Shown piece by piece: positions 1 through 11,590 of a stretch of DNA of 64,000 nt (the stretch's first letter is position 1; each line of letters opens with the position of its first letter). Position numbers and translations under genes: made by a program. Source of the DNA: Amaurobius ferox. Taxonomy: Eukaryota > Arthropoda > Arachnida > Araneae > Amaurobiidae. The stretch spans positions 137,973,793 through 138,037,792 of the forward strand of contig OX578134.1 of NCBI GenBank assembly GCA_951213105.1, read 5' to 3'. The notes under the pieces were generated by a model, which ran no database searches, was not told the DNA's origin, and saw only the letters and a program-made list of their open reading frames with translations.

Positions 1-224
1 GGATACACTGCCAATTGTGATTCCCATATTCTTTTGTTTTTGCGGAGAGTGCGTGCGATTTGATTCGTGCAAATTTCGGATTAAAACACCTTTTAAATTA
101 TATTAAAATGCATTATATAAGCAGGGAATGCTTATTTAATTGTTTACACGTAGTGGACGCTTATTTGGAACCCGTACAACAACTGTTAATTCGTTCTAGT
201 ATACTAATAAAATTACAATACATC
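1..224. other. No recognised feature
   Basis: AT-rich sequence without a convincing gene, splice-bounded exon or repeat that I could match elsewhere in the window. Confidence 0.4.
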
Positions 225-350
225 TATATTCTGAAACAACGCAATTGTAATACATTTTAATTTAAATGATCATCAAACTTTTATTATTTCTACATAGAAG
301 CCTAATTTTCACTTATGGAAAATATAAACACATCAAGCTGTAAGATGACT
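225..350 (+). repeat. Partial copy of the DINE-like repeat
   Basis: This block closely matches the internal part of the longer copy at about 2026-2150, sharing the runs around 'acgcaatt', 'gatcatcaaacttttatt' and 'catcaagctgtaagatga'. It lacks the GTCT-rich start and the hairpin end of the family, so it is a fragment. Confidence 0.7.
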
Positions 351-399
351 ATCAATAGTCTGTTTAGATTGATGCAATTTCTCCGTAAAAGTAATAATC

Positions 400-1065
400 A
401 TTTTATCGATATCTTAAATTCCGAATAATGTTATTTTAAATCATGTAAATTTCGCACAATCCTAGTAAAACATTTATTTATGTTACATTAAGCAATCTCA
501 AAATCATAATCATTATATCTATTTATATATTTCAAGACTATATCTTAAATTTCGAATACCGTTATTTTAAATAGTGCGAATTTTGCACAATTCTAGTAAA
601 GCATTTATGTTGTATTAATGAATCTCAAGATCAGAATCATTATATCTATTTATATATTTCAAGACTATATCTTAAATTTCGAATACCGTTATTTTAAATA
701 GTGCGAATTTTGCACAATTCTAGTAAAGCATTTATGTTGTATTAATGAATCTCAAGATCAGAATCATTATATCTATTTATATATTTCAAGACTATATCTT
801 AAATTTCGAATACCGTTATTTTAAATAGTGCGAATTTTGCACAATTCTAGTAAAGCATTTATGTTGTATTAATGAATCTCAAGATCAGAATCATTATATC
901 TATTTATATATTTCAAAACTAAATATCTATCGATATCTTAAATTTCGAATAACTTAAATCGTACAAATTTTACACAATTCTAGAAAAACACTCATTTATG
1001 TTACATTAATCAATTTCAAGATCGGGATCATTATATCTATTTATATATTTCCAAAATGAATCCTT
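400..1065. repeat. 127-bp tandem repeat array
   Basis: The phrase 'atagtgcgaattttgcac' recurs at 571, 698 and 825, an exact 127-bp period. The three central units are almost identical, while the flanking units (from about 400 and after about 920) are diverged, the pattern expected when units in the middle were homogenised or duplicated most recently. About five units in total. No ORF runs through the unit. Confidence 0.9.
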
Positions 1066-1496
1066 AGGTTCGAATAACTAACTTTGGACGTAATTATTTG
1101 AACAATTCGCATTATTCTAAATCCAATTTTATTCGTTTAATGAATTGCATTTGTAAATAATTAAATTTTGTGGTGAACTTACTACAGAATTGGTTTTGAA
1201 TAGCATTCAATTAGATGGAACGGAGCTTGAACACAGATTTCTGGCTTGCGCACAATTATACTAAATGCTTCATTATTCCGGGCATTCAAAATGAATTTCT
1301 CTGAATAATTTACGTCACAATTCAGAAAAATCTTTCGATAAATTACTCTAATGAGGCTATTAATGAGATTGAATGCTTATTGTATAAATCAAAGGTATAT
1401 TTTAAATTTTGAAGCTGTAAAAAATAAAAATTTCAAAATTCATGATGTAACTTCGTCTGTTTCATAAGCGAATATGCAATTCATTGTGATTCTCAC
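1066..1496. other. No recognised feature
   Basis: AT-rich intergenic or intronic sequence; nothing supportable seen on either strand. Confidence 0.4.
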
Positions 1497-2650
1497 ATTT
1501 TTAACATATTGCAACATAGTTAAAAAATGTTTATGACTTTGTTCCTTCTGTCTATTTGTCTGTCCGTTCGCACGATAACTGCCGTAAAAATGACTTTATC
1601 AGAATGAAATTTTAGTATGTTATTCAGACAGTCTGTGGGACATATGGGAATATAAATGAATATCACCCAATTAGTTTCGCATTGAACCCGAAAAAATGGG
1701 TTGAAAAAATGAAATACATGAAACCCTATGGAACCTACTTTTCCAAACTGAAATTCAACTTAAATTCACAAACTGCTTCGAAAGTTTTAGGAAATATTTA
1801 AATTATCCCATAAAAATATGAAAAAATTTCAGCAAAATATATTCCGTAGTTTTTTAAATGAAAATAAAAATAAAAATTGCACACATAATATATGAAGAGT
1901 AATAACAAAATAAAGTATGGCATCCGTCTTGTGTCAAAATCGTGATTTTTAAAGTTCTTTTTAATTTATATTTAGTGTTGTATCCGCCCTAAAACCGCTT
2001 TATTTTTGCTTAATTTCTGTGCATCTATATTCTGAAACAACGCAATTACAATACAATTGAATTTAAATGATCATCAAACTTTTATTATTTCTACAACGAA
2101 GCCTAATTTTCACTTATGGAAAATGTAAACACATCAAGCTGTAAGATGAGTTGTACAAGAATTGCTGAATTTCTTTAACTCAAAATTATTTAACTCTGTG
2201 GAGTCTGCAATATAGCTGATATAAATGAAACATTCATTGATTTTACATAGAGAAGCAGACGATTTTAATGATTTTATAGCAGACGTTTTCGGTGAAGTTT
2301 TAAGCATAGAGTTAAAGTACTTTTACCTCCATGGTTTTAAGTTTTTAAGTAAAATAAATTATTGTAGTATTGTGATGAATGAAATGAATGCAATAAAAGT
2401 GTATGAATGAAATATTTACTTCTTTTATATAGAGAGCCAGGCGATTTATATTTCAATGACGTCATTTGAATAAAGTTTATTTTTTTCGATGAAGTTTTAA
2501 GTTTTCAAATATAATAAATTATTGTAGCATTGTGCTAATTTTAAAAATATTCCACCTGAATGTATCGCATTTTAGAGATGTTTAAATAAAATTGCATTGC
2601 AGTTGGAAAGTATTTCGTAATCAATGCTTTATTCATAATTGATCTTTCTT
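1497..2650 (+). mobile_element. DINE-like non-autonomous element, copy A
   Basis: First of five long copies of a non-coding family in this window (others near 12594, 17553, 32767 and 43305). Shared architecture: an AACA...TGTT imperfect hairpin at the start, a GTCT/GTCC microsatellite, a conserved core around 'cgataactgccgtaaaaat', about 1 kb of AT-rich body, and an end with an imperfect hairpin around 'aatcaatgctttaagcat' followed by 'gatctttctt'. A GTCY microsatellite next to a conserved core is known from DINE-1/mini-me Helitron-related elements of insects; assignment to that class is inference. No transposase is encoded. This copy has a reduced microsatellite (about 1547-1566). Confidence 0.65.
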
Positions 2651-3120
2651 GTTTTGATTCTTGCAATTTTCGGTTCAAAACCATTTTAAATTGGGTTCAA
2701 ATGTATTATTTAAGGAGTGTTTGTTTACTATAATTTCGTCATGAAATATTTTTTGACAGTTAAATTTTATAATTAGCTCTTAACGTTAGATAATAACATT
2801 TTTGTTTAATTTTTACTTTTTCATTTTGTAGCAAAGAAATTGTATTATTTTCCCAATTTCTAGATTTAAAACACGTATCATCATGGTATGTCATTTTCAG
2901 AAAGTTAATGAAATACCATAACGAGTAGGATTTTTTGTTTGTTTGCAGAATTAGAACATACGTCATTGCAAATTTAGTGTTTTAATAATGTTATCCACTA
3001 TGGTTGTACACAGTAATAAATCTTAAAAAATGGCTGTAAAACATTTACAAGTATATTACTGAATGTTTTAGGGGAATCAGCTGTCCATAATGGGAAGTAA
3101 GGTTCCTGATAGTTATAGCA

Positions 3121-3122
<2 letters not shown>
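2651..3122. other. No recognised feature
   Basis: AT-rich; no exon or repeat copy identified. Confidence 0.4.

Positions 3123-3168
<46 letters not shown>
3123..3168. repeat. (TA)n microsatellite
   Basis: Uninterrupted alternating TA tract of about 45 bp. Confidence 0.95.
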
Positions 3169-3170
<2 letters not shown>

Positions 3171-3478
3171 TTTCGAATAGGAAAATTCAATGATAAAATA
3201 GAGAGAAGTTGTAACTCAACAAACCCTAAATGATAATATGCCTACAAATTAAAAATATGTAATAAATAGAGAATCAACTATCATGAGGAAAATTAAATGC
3301 ATATCTCTAGTCATCAAGCTAAAGAAAATCTACAAATATTAATGTTGAGGATTCGAAAATAGAAAAACAAAAAATAACCAAGCATTAAAGCTATACACGT
3401 GGAAAAGCACTAGGTCTAAAAAAATTGTTCATTACGAAACAATTATTTTTCAAGTCCAAATATTTAATCAAAATAAAC

Positions 3479-3481
<3 letters not shown>

Positions 3482-3537
<56 letters not shown>
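3482..3537. repeat. (TA)n microsatellite
   Basis: Alternating TA tract of about 55 bp lying immediately before the foldback MITE; the other end of that MITE also runs into TA repeats (about 4072-4088). Confidence 0.95.
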
Positions 3538-3538
<1 letters not shown>

Positions 3539-3550
3539 CTATTGCTTCAG

Positions 3551-4075
3551 AAACAAGCGTGATTCAAAAGTTCGGAGCAAAAGTAAAACGGTATAAAAAA
3601 TATCTATGGGTCGGAAGGACATGCGGTTTGCAGATTAATATTCACCGTGGTGGGGGATTTTGTGTGGCATGAAAAAAAAATTAGTTCAAACTCTCGACAC
3701 TCGGGGGTCTGCGGCAGATGAAGCCATGGAGATTACTTATGCATGGAGGTGATTGCACACATGACTGGCCTGCGAGATCCCCAGATCTCACACCCTGTGA
3801 TTTCTCGTTGTGGGGGATACCTAAAATCACGGATGTGAGATCTGGGGATCTCGCAGGCCAGTCATGTGTACAATCACCTCCATGCATAAGTCATCTCCAT
3901 GGCTTTATCTGTCGCAGCCCACCAAGTGTCGAGAGTTTGAACTAATTTTTTTTTTATGCCACACAAAATCCCCCACCACGGTAAATATTAATTTGCAAAC
4001 TGCATGTCTCTCCGATCCATAGGTATTTTTTATAGCGGTTTACTTTTGCTCCGGACTTTTGAATCACCCGGTATA
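3551..4075. mobile_element. Palindromic (foldback) MITE carrying a mariner-type transposase fragment, copy 1
   Basis: The element is an almost complete inverted repeat centred near 3815. Its outer ends read 'gtgattcaaaagttcgg' and the reverse complement near 4048-4070. Each arm, read inward, encodes a short peptide containing DWPARSPDLT, and the centre continues to PCDFSLWG. That string is the signature around the third catalytic aspartate of IS630/Tc1/mariner DDE transposases, so the arms contain an inverted pair of transposase 3' fragments. Flanking TA repeats fit TA target choice. It cannot encode a transposase and would have to be mobilised in trans. A second copy lies at 27729-28238. Confidence 0.8.
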
Positions 4076-4088
4076 TATATATATATAT

Positions 4089-4875
4089 TTATAAGACAAA
4101 AATAACGCTTCGGTATACGTTAATTAGATAAATATTTCAGAAATGAAGTTGGAATTTTCATGGGCGCCTGTAATTGCCTCAATTTTTATCTGTTTGCCGA
4201 AATGATTAACAAAGTGGTTGAAAAAATGTACAAATGTTGCAGTATGTTTTACAGTGTAGTTTATATAAAAACTAATTGATGCAAAAAAATAATAGATTCA
4301 TTATGTATAATAAGGTATTAAAATATTACGACACATTCACCGAAATGCATTTATTATTGAGCTTAACTGCGCTGTTGCCAACTTGAAAAGAGAAATTTCC
4401 AAAAATGTTCAATAAATTATAAACGAAAAGTAATTTGCGACAAATAGTTACTTCAAACAACACAACTGTCGTTCTTCTGATATAGAGTGAATTATCCGTG
4501 TAATGGTACGGGAGGCAATTGGAGAGATCTAGTTGATATATGAACATAATAAATGAAATTTTAACACAGTTACATATTGGTATCATAACACTAAAACAAA
4601 GTTAAAGTGTATGAAGTGAGAGGTTTCAGTTGATTTTTTATACATTCGTACTCCATGTATTGTTTAAGTTTACTTGTATCTTTATTAGTAGGAGAAAGGA
4701 AGAACATAAATTTTTGATCGCAAGTATTACTTTAAATTGTGGGTGAAATTTTTCTTTAAAATTCCCTAAACAAATTATTTTTTAAGTTGTCAACTTAACA
4801 ATGAAGCCAATAAACAGAAGGCATATAGAATATATTACTGCAATTGCTCGTTCCAGGAATTATCCTGTTTGTTCA
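4089..4875. other. No recognised feature
   Basis: AT-rich sequence without supportable coding or repeat content. Confidence 0.4.
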
Positions 4876-4897
4876 TCTATATAAATAAAAATGAAAA

Positions 4898-4951
<54 letters not shown>

Positions 4952-6348
4952 ACACCATCACGGGAGAACGGCTGAACCGAATTTGATGAAATTTTGTGGG
5001 TAGCCCAGAAATAGCCCCACTTAAAATTATATCTGTGTTTTGAGTTTCTACGACCAGTGGTTCTCGAGATATTAGTAAAAAACGAAATTTTCGTTTGTCT
5101 CAGCATCACGGAAAAACGGCTGAACCGAATTTAATGAAATTTGGTGAACAGCCTTGAAATATCCCCCCATAAATTTTGTCCAAGTTTCGAGTTTCTAAGA
5201 CCTGGGGTTGTCGAGATATTAATGAAAAACCGAACTTTTTCCTAGGAGTTCTACTCCCTAACTCCGTGGTTTATCCAAACGAAAAGCTTGAAAATCGTTT
5301 GAAAGTGAATTAAAATTTAATCTCTGAGTTTGATGGGAGATTTTTTGCGTTAATTAGTCACTTTCTGAAAAAATGAATTGTTTGAAACATGATTTAAAGG
5401 GGAAATCTATCTCCATGGTTCATGGTTTATTTAAAACAAGCTTTTGGGGAACAATGAGAAGTATAGAGAAATCAAAATCGTTATTTAATTTCGCAGTTTA
5501 TGTTATAAGACATGACATATTTAACATGTTATAAGATTCTATCTTATATCATGTTACTCAGAAACGCAATTAAATTAAATCTGTCTGTTAATTTTAATAA
5601 TTATTTTTTCGATTTGAATAATAAATAAATGGATATAAAAATATATTTTAGAAAAGAACGATTTGATTTTTCTTATAGCATTTTTGACTGGATAATATCA
5701 ATTACGGTCTTCAGGTTTAAAAATTATTATTATTTATATTTTCGGGGATTATTGATTCAAGGATTATTGATATTTTCAAGTTATTATGCAATTATTTTAT
5801 TATGACAAAAATTGTATAAACTCATATATTGTATGTTGTACGAATCTTCTACAAATACACGTGTATATCTTTTAATCTACGAGAATATAAGTAGTACATG
5901 TATATTGACATATGTTTTGATATATATTGGCATATATTGGAATCAATTACGACCTTCTGGTATAAAGAGTGCGGATATTATTGATGTTTTTAATTTATTA
6001 CGTCATCTCTTTTATTTTGCAAATATTTTTGAGACGCATATTGTTATACGGGTAATCTTCTACTAACACATTGGCATATTTTCTGATCTGCGACAATATA
6101 ATTAGTACGGGGTTGCATATATTCATTCAATTCCTATTTTTTCTTCTGTAAATTTGCTTACAAAAGGGGGCAGGATGTTTTATTCTTCAGATCTGATCGT
6201 GAAGATAATTTTGCATAGTGAGAACATATATTCCTAAACTTCTCTTTAGGAGCAATAAATTTAATATTTTAACAGAATTTGCACATGATTGCGAACTTTA
6301 AGTTTCTTTAAATTATACACTCCGTACGAATAACGGGTGTGCTGTTAG
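4876..6348 (+). mobile_element. Helitron-like non-autonomous copy 1
   Basis: Starts with 'tctatataaataaaaatg' and a (GTCT)n tract at 4898-4944, followed by the motif 'gaacggctgaaccgaat', repeated in diverged form at about 5116, which is very common in arthropod Helitron-like repeats. It ends with a short CCGT...ACGG hairpin at about 6322-6335 and a TTAG (CTAG in the downstream copy) followed by T, matching the known Helitron 3' rule of a hairpin a few bases before CTRR. No Rep/helicase coding was seen. An inverted relative lies at 33715-34862. Confidence 0.6.
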
Positions 6349-8303
6349 TGGTTAATAAATTTTAACATTTTAGGAGGATATATCATGTTGCTCGGCATCG
6401 CAATTAAATTAAATGTGTTTGTTAATGTTTTTATTATTTTTTTTCGATTTAAATAATAAATAAATGGACAAATGGATATAAAATATATCTTATGAATGGA
6501 CGGTTTGATTTTTCTTTTAATTATATTAATTACTGACTGCGTACATCAATTTCATTTATTTTGGCAAAGAGTTTTCAAGCTTATATCGTATTTAGCTACT
6601 AAACTCATATATTGTGTTTAGCCAATAAATTCATATAGCCGATTGTTGAAACAGAAAAAGAGTAGAGCGGGTATATCTTCTAATACAATTGTAGTGTTTT
6701 CATTTAGTATATTGAAACGGGATAAGAATGTTTCATTCAGATCTGCAAATTCAAAGCTACGAATTTGGAGGGATATCGCTAATTTGACAACTTTTCTTAA
6801 ACTTTGCCAAATTGACGGAAATGTCGCCAAATTGATATAAACGACACACAAACAGCTGCCATAAACCTTCGGGTTGGTCGTGTGGCTTGGGTCTTCTACA
6901 TATCAATGAAATTTTTTTTTGTTTTGTTAGAAGAGAGTACTGAAATGATGTTTGGTTAGCATTTATCTGTCAGACCAACCATCCTACTTAGTAATACATT
7001 TAGCGAATTTTTAAAATGTCACCAAATTGATAAAAATGTTTTCAAATCTATAAAAATATCTTGAAATTGATAAAATTGCGCTACATAAATGATATTAATT
7101 GTTTTTTGTTAGGGGATAGTATTGTGATGATATTTCGCCAATTTGTCGCAAAGTTGAACTGTCAGTTCTACAGTCCCACTTGGCGATAAATTTGGCGATT
7201 TTTTAAAATGTCGCTAATTTGACGAAACTGTCGCCAAATGTTCCATAGAAATATAACTATTTAGACGATATTTTTTCTACCAATTTATTTGAAGCAAATG
7301 ATATCATGTCGCTTAGCAACGGATTTAAATCCAATGTGTTTATGCGGCAGACGATTTTTATTAAATCCTTTCCGATTTGAATAATGAAGATATGTATATA
7401 AAATAAATTTCATTGCCATTTCATTTTGGACTGGATAATATCAATTATATTCTTCAGGTTTAAACATTATTATTATTGATATTTTCCGGAATTATTGATT
7501 CAGGGATTATTGATATTTTTAAGTTATTACGCCATTGTTTTATTGCGGCAAAAATTGCTGACACACGCATATTGTACGTTGTACGAGTAATCTCCTAGGA
7601 ATGCACGGGTATATCTTCTAACCTACGAGAATATAAGTAGTACAGGTATATTGGCATATATTTTGACATATATTGGCATATATATTGGAATCAAGTACAG
7701 TCTTCTGGTATGAAGATTACGGGGATTAATTATATATTCAATTTATTACGTCGTCTGTTGTATTTTACCAAAAAACATTTGAGACTCATATTGCAATATG
7801 TGGGTAATCTTCTACTAATAATCGGACATTATAAGTAGTACGTGTATATCTTCCCATATAATTTTAGCACTTTAATTTTGACATATATTGGAATAAATGA
7901 CTGTCTTCAGATTTAAAGATTACGGGTTTATTGGTATTTTCAATTTATACATGTAATCTACTAATACAGGTTATATTGTCTAATATTCGCGTATATAATT
8001 AGTACGGGTCCCATACAATTTTAACGCTTTTATTTTGCATATATTGATTCAATTCCATATTTTTTTTTATATTTGCTTACATAAGGGATCCAAGATGTTT
8101 CATTCTTCAGATATGTCCATGAAGATAATTTTATATAGCGAGAACAGAGATTCTTAAATTTCTTTTTAGGAGCATTATATTTATTTTAACAGAATATTTT
8201 GATTAAACATGTCATTTAGTATACTATAAGAATTTGGGCATGATTATGAATTTCAAGTTTCTTTATATTATATAATCCGTACGAAGAACGGGTATGCTGC
8301 TAG
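6349..8303 (+). mobile_element. Helitron-like tandem partial copies ending in CTAG
   Basis: Sequence from about 5548 ('catgttactcagaaacgcaa') restarts in diverged form near 6383 and again near 7303, so this stretch is made of head-to-tail partial copies of the preceding element. The last copy ends with hairpin CCGT-acgaaga-ACGG (8277-8290) and CTAG at 8300-8303 followed by T, the canonical Helitron terminus. The segment 6770-7260 carries a quasi-periodic 'gccaaattga..aaaatg' motif described separately. Confidence 0.6.
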
Positions 8304-8484
8304 TAAGAAATAAAGATATAAAATCAAAAATTTTAATAATTTCATTTATAATCTCCCATGAATTAAAATAAATTCTACCTCGTTCTAATGCGTTGCATAA
8401 TGTAACAACACATATGAAATTTCCCAACAGAAGGTGATTTTGTTCTCGAGTCACTGTATTCGTATCTCATAAATATACACTCAT

Positions 8485-8722
8485 ATATACACGTTCACAC
8501 AAGCACGCAGACACACGCATGCGCATGCACACATACACACACAACACACACACTCATACACTCACACACACAGTCACACACACACACACTCACACAGACA
8601 CACATACATACACACACTCATACACAAACACACTCTCACACTCACACACACAAACACACACATACACATATACACATACTTTTACAGATAGATCCTATAC
8701 ACACACACACACACACACATAC
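8485..8722. repeat. CA-rich microsatellite
   Basis: Impure (CA)n with CACACT, CATACA and CAGACA variants. Open reading frames through it on both strands are products of the repeat and are not called as genes. Confidence 0.95.
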
Positions 8723-10078
8723 GAACATCTTTGCGAAAATGTACGATTTACCTCTAGAGATCGCTAGCCGTGCATTCGTTAAAATTTCTAAATTTAAAAT
8801 TTTAAAACAAACGCTATTTTCTCTATACAAAATTGGAAAAAGTAACAGTAAATAAAGTAATTGAATGTTTTGTTTTCATGAAAAAGCAAATTTTAAGACT
8901 CAATGAACATATTTTGGACACTTTCAGGAAAAAGTCCATTTACATCAGCATATGTGTACATAAATATGTGTGTATGTGCCTTGTATATTTAAAAACTACA
9001 GTAGTTTACGGTACGTGCATTTGTCCCATGTCTGTATGGCTGTGAAGTAAAAACAGGAAAAATCAAGAACGAATGCACGTAACGTTTTTAAATTGTATGT
9101 GCATATAAATTATGTAAAATCTTTAACTAGATGAACATTTTGTAATTTAAGTGATTAGAGAAATAATTGAAGATTTTGAATTGTCAAAGCTTTATCTCTA
9201 CAGAGAAAATTATAATTCCCCGAAAAATGATAGCTTTATCATTTATAAAAGAAAATTATCCTCTATCCTAACAAATCAATGGTTTGACTAATGTATATGC
9301 ACAAATCAATGGTTTGACTAACCATTTGCTAAATATAAAATTCTAAATAATTTTTAGTAAAATGCATTTCAAAGAAATAACATCTTGCAAACAAAAACCC
9401 TGTACATTCTGATACTCATTATGATGCAAATGGAACCAAAACACTGTGAAACATGGTTATATGAGACAATTGAGTGGAGCCTCATACTCCAGATAGATTA
9501 GTATAGCTTCATATAAGCTAATACAATCTGATCGTTTCAATTCAATGAGTTTTCGTTTTAACAATTGCACATCTAAATGGAATATTTTTCGCGCCAAAAT
9601 CTCTATTCCACAAAACGATGTTGACTGCTTTAATGTAACTAAATCTAATTTATGAAATGAAATAACGAGTGGAAATGTTCTCTTACCTCCGTAGTGCCTG
9701 CTCATTTCGACACTATTTCTGCCTTTCTCTTGTGACATATTTGTTTCTTCAGGTTCTGGAGTCACACGAGCTTTCATTCAATTCTTTTCGCTTTCCGATC
9801 AAAAACCAAATTATTTTATCTATATTTTAGACTAAATACAATATTCTTTTCTCAACTTATCATTTTTATAAAGATAAAAGCCTTATTTTATCAAGTTTAT
9901 ATCTAGTATTTACGTTGAAACCAGCATTTGCATAATCAAAACATGGTTAAATATGTATTTGAATTATGGGCTCAATTGTCAATGCAAAAACGTGTGCAAA
10001 GCCCAATGGGATAAAAGCAAAAAGAGCTTAAATTGACGCAAGACAGATGTTTGTAAACATAAGTGGATTCTATTTTTT
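8723..10078. other. Non-coding stretch with a small duplication
   Basis: No convincing gene. A 21-bp phrase starting 'acaaatcaatggtttgacta' occurs at 9271 and again at 9301, a 30-bp tandem duplication. A minus-strand ORF of 106 codons at 9457-9777 has no recognisable domain and is not supported as a gene. Confidence 0.5.
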
Positions 10079-10286
10079 ACAGCTATTAGAATGGGAGAGT
10101 TTGTGCACATCCAGTGCCATGGACTGGACTGCTTACGCTGCCAAACATAGGTTGCCAAGCAGGAGACTTTTTCTCGTGAAACTCTATTCCGGATTGGCGA
10201 GAACTTTGGCGGCGGATGAAAATTCAGTCGATGTAGCTTTGAGAAGTGAAATGAAGACTGCAATTTTACTTTACGCAGATACATAG
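10079..10286 (+). CDS. Candidate terminal exon of an unidentified gene
   Basis: A polypyrimidine-rich 'ctattttttacag' splice-acceptor sequence ends at about 10082, and the reading frame then runs through about 67 codons to a TAG at 10284-10286. The peptide begins near LLEWESLCTSSAMDW and has mixed, protein-like composition (DWTAYAAKHRLPSRR, then KLYSGLARTLAADE), with a base composition much less AT-rich than its surroundings. It resembles no repeat elsewhere in the window. I do not recognise the family. No canonical AATAAA is evident shortly downstream, and the upstream exon is not visible in the window, so it may be the last exon of a gene with long introns or a chance ORF. The antisense ORF covering the same bases is judged a shadow. 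Confidence 0.4.
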
Positions 10287-10736
10287 TATAGATATATAGA
10301 GAAGGTATTGTAATGGTAACGAAAATTTAGAGTTTTTAACAGATTTACGTCTAGACTGTCTCTCAACTCGGACAAAGCCTTTTAAAGTGTGTATGAATGT
10401 GAGTGAATTAAGCAATTATATTGGAATTTGATGCAGTGATGGCAATCTCGGAATGTTAGAATTTTATAAATTTTGAGAACGACCGATTACATAAAAAATC
10501 TTAAAGTATCAAATATTTTCTTCAAAGAATCATTAAAAATGTCAAACATTACTTAAATTATACAAAAAAAAAACTCAATAATTTCATAAACCATATGCCA
10601 TTTCAATTTTTCAAGAGAAAATGACTGGCATTCGTTTCGGAACATTAAATTGAACCGTTTTTGAGATAGTACACATTTTTTGAATTAATGCTTTAAAATA
10701 TAACAGGTAAACCGGTAATCTTAAAAATCCAATCGG
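10287..10736. other. No recognised feature
   Basis: Could hold the 3' UTR of the preceding candidate exon; no poly(A) signal could be fixed by eye. Confidence 0.35.
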
Positions 10737-11590
10737 TACTAAATATGATTAAACTTCTTAACATGAAATATGGATTGATTCCTTAGTATTTGAACAATAG
10801 TGGTTATTATTGCGAAATCTTAATATTTTGACTTGCTAAAGTTTTTCCAATGGGAGGGAAAGCTTTAATACTTCAAATATCACATTTTTTGCAGCTCAAT
10901 GATTTTCCTCCTACTTGGTAAAATATGGGTGCTTAAGTACGATGTATTTTGTTTTGTATTAAAGAAGTGATGTGCACTTGGGGATTCTAAATATGTTAAT
11001 GATTGATGGGGTTTGAAGAGAATTGCGTGGGACAGCCCAGTGATTAGCGCTCGTTACACTCCGACGACCCAATTTAGATTCCCGTCTCTGTCCAAACAGT
11101 CCCCGTGTTTACGTGGAGAACGGGCACGTTAAATATGTGGGTTCGTAAGTCTTTCCGAGAGGTTGGTGGTAGGGGAAGGAGGGTACGGTCCCTGTGGATG
11201 CCGCTACCACTAGGTTCCGGTCTAAATTGGGAGACACTATCCCGGCCGTTCAAACAGATACCTTACACCTTTGGGTAGGTCAAACGGTCTGGGTCGAAGA
11301 AGAAGAATTGAGACTAAATATAATTAAACTTTTAATATGGAACACGGATAAAGTTTATAGTTTTGAACTATAGTTGTTATTATTTCAAAATTCTAACATT
11401 TTAACTTGCTAAAGTTTTCAAACGGAAAGAAAGCTGTGATGCTTAAAAATAACTCGGTTTTTGCAGCTGGATGTTTTTCATTCTTGGTAAAATATGGGTG
11501 CGCAAGCACGATATATTTTGTTTTGTGTAAAAGAAATTAAAAAGAAACGTGTTCTAAATATGTTTAAAGATTGATGAGGTTTGAAGAGAG
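10737..11590. repeat. 290-bp direct duplication split by a SINE
   Basis: Sequence 10737-11023 and sequence 11308-11590 are diverged direct copies: both contain 'acttgctaaagttttc' or its variant, 'ttttgcagct', 'ggtaaaatatgggtgc' and end in 'ggtttgaagaga'. The SINE at 11029-11307 lies exactly at the junction. Confidence 0.8.
11029..11307 (+). mobile_element. tRNA-derived SINE (family 1), diverged copy
   Basis: Contains a tRNA-like head (box A region 'cagtgattagcgctcg'), a body with 'aagtctttccgagaggttgg' and 'aggggaaggagggtacggtc', and ends 'cggtctgggtcgaagaagaag'. A short flanking repeat 'agaattg' is present on both sides. The box B region is degraded, so it is probably transcriptionally dead. 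Confidence 0.85.

Noticed and set aside
8519..8830. Open frames on both strands through CA repeats
   Set aside because: Low-complexity artefacts of the microsatellite.
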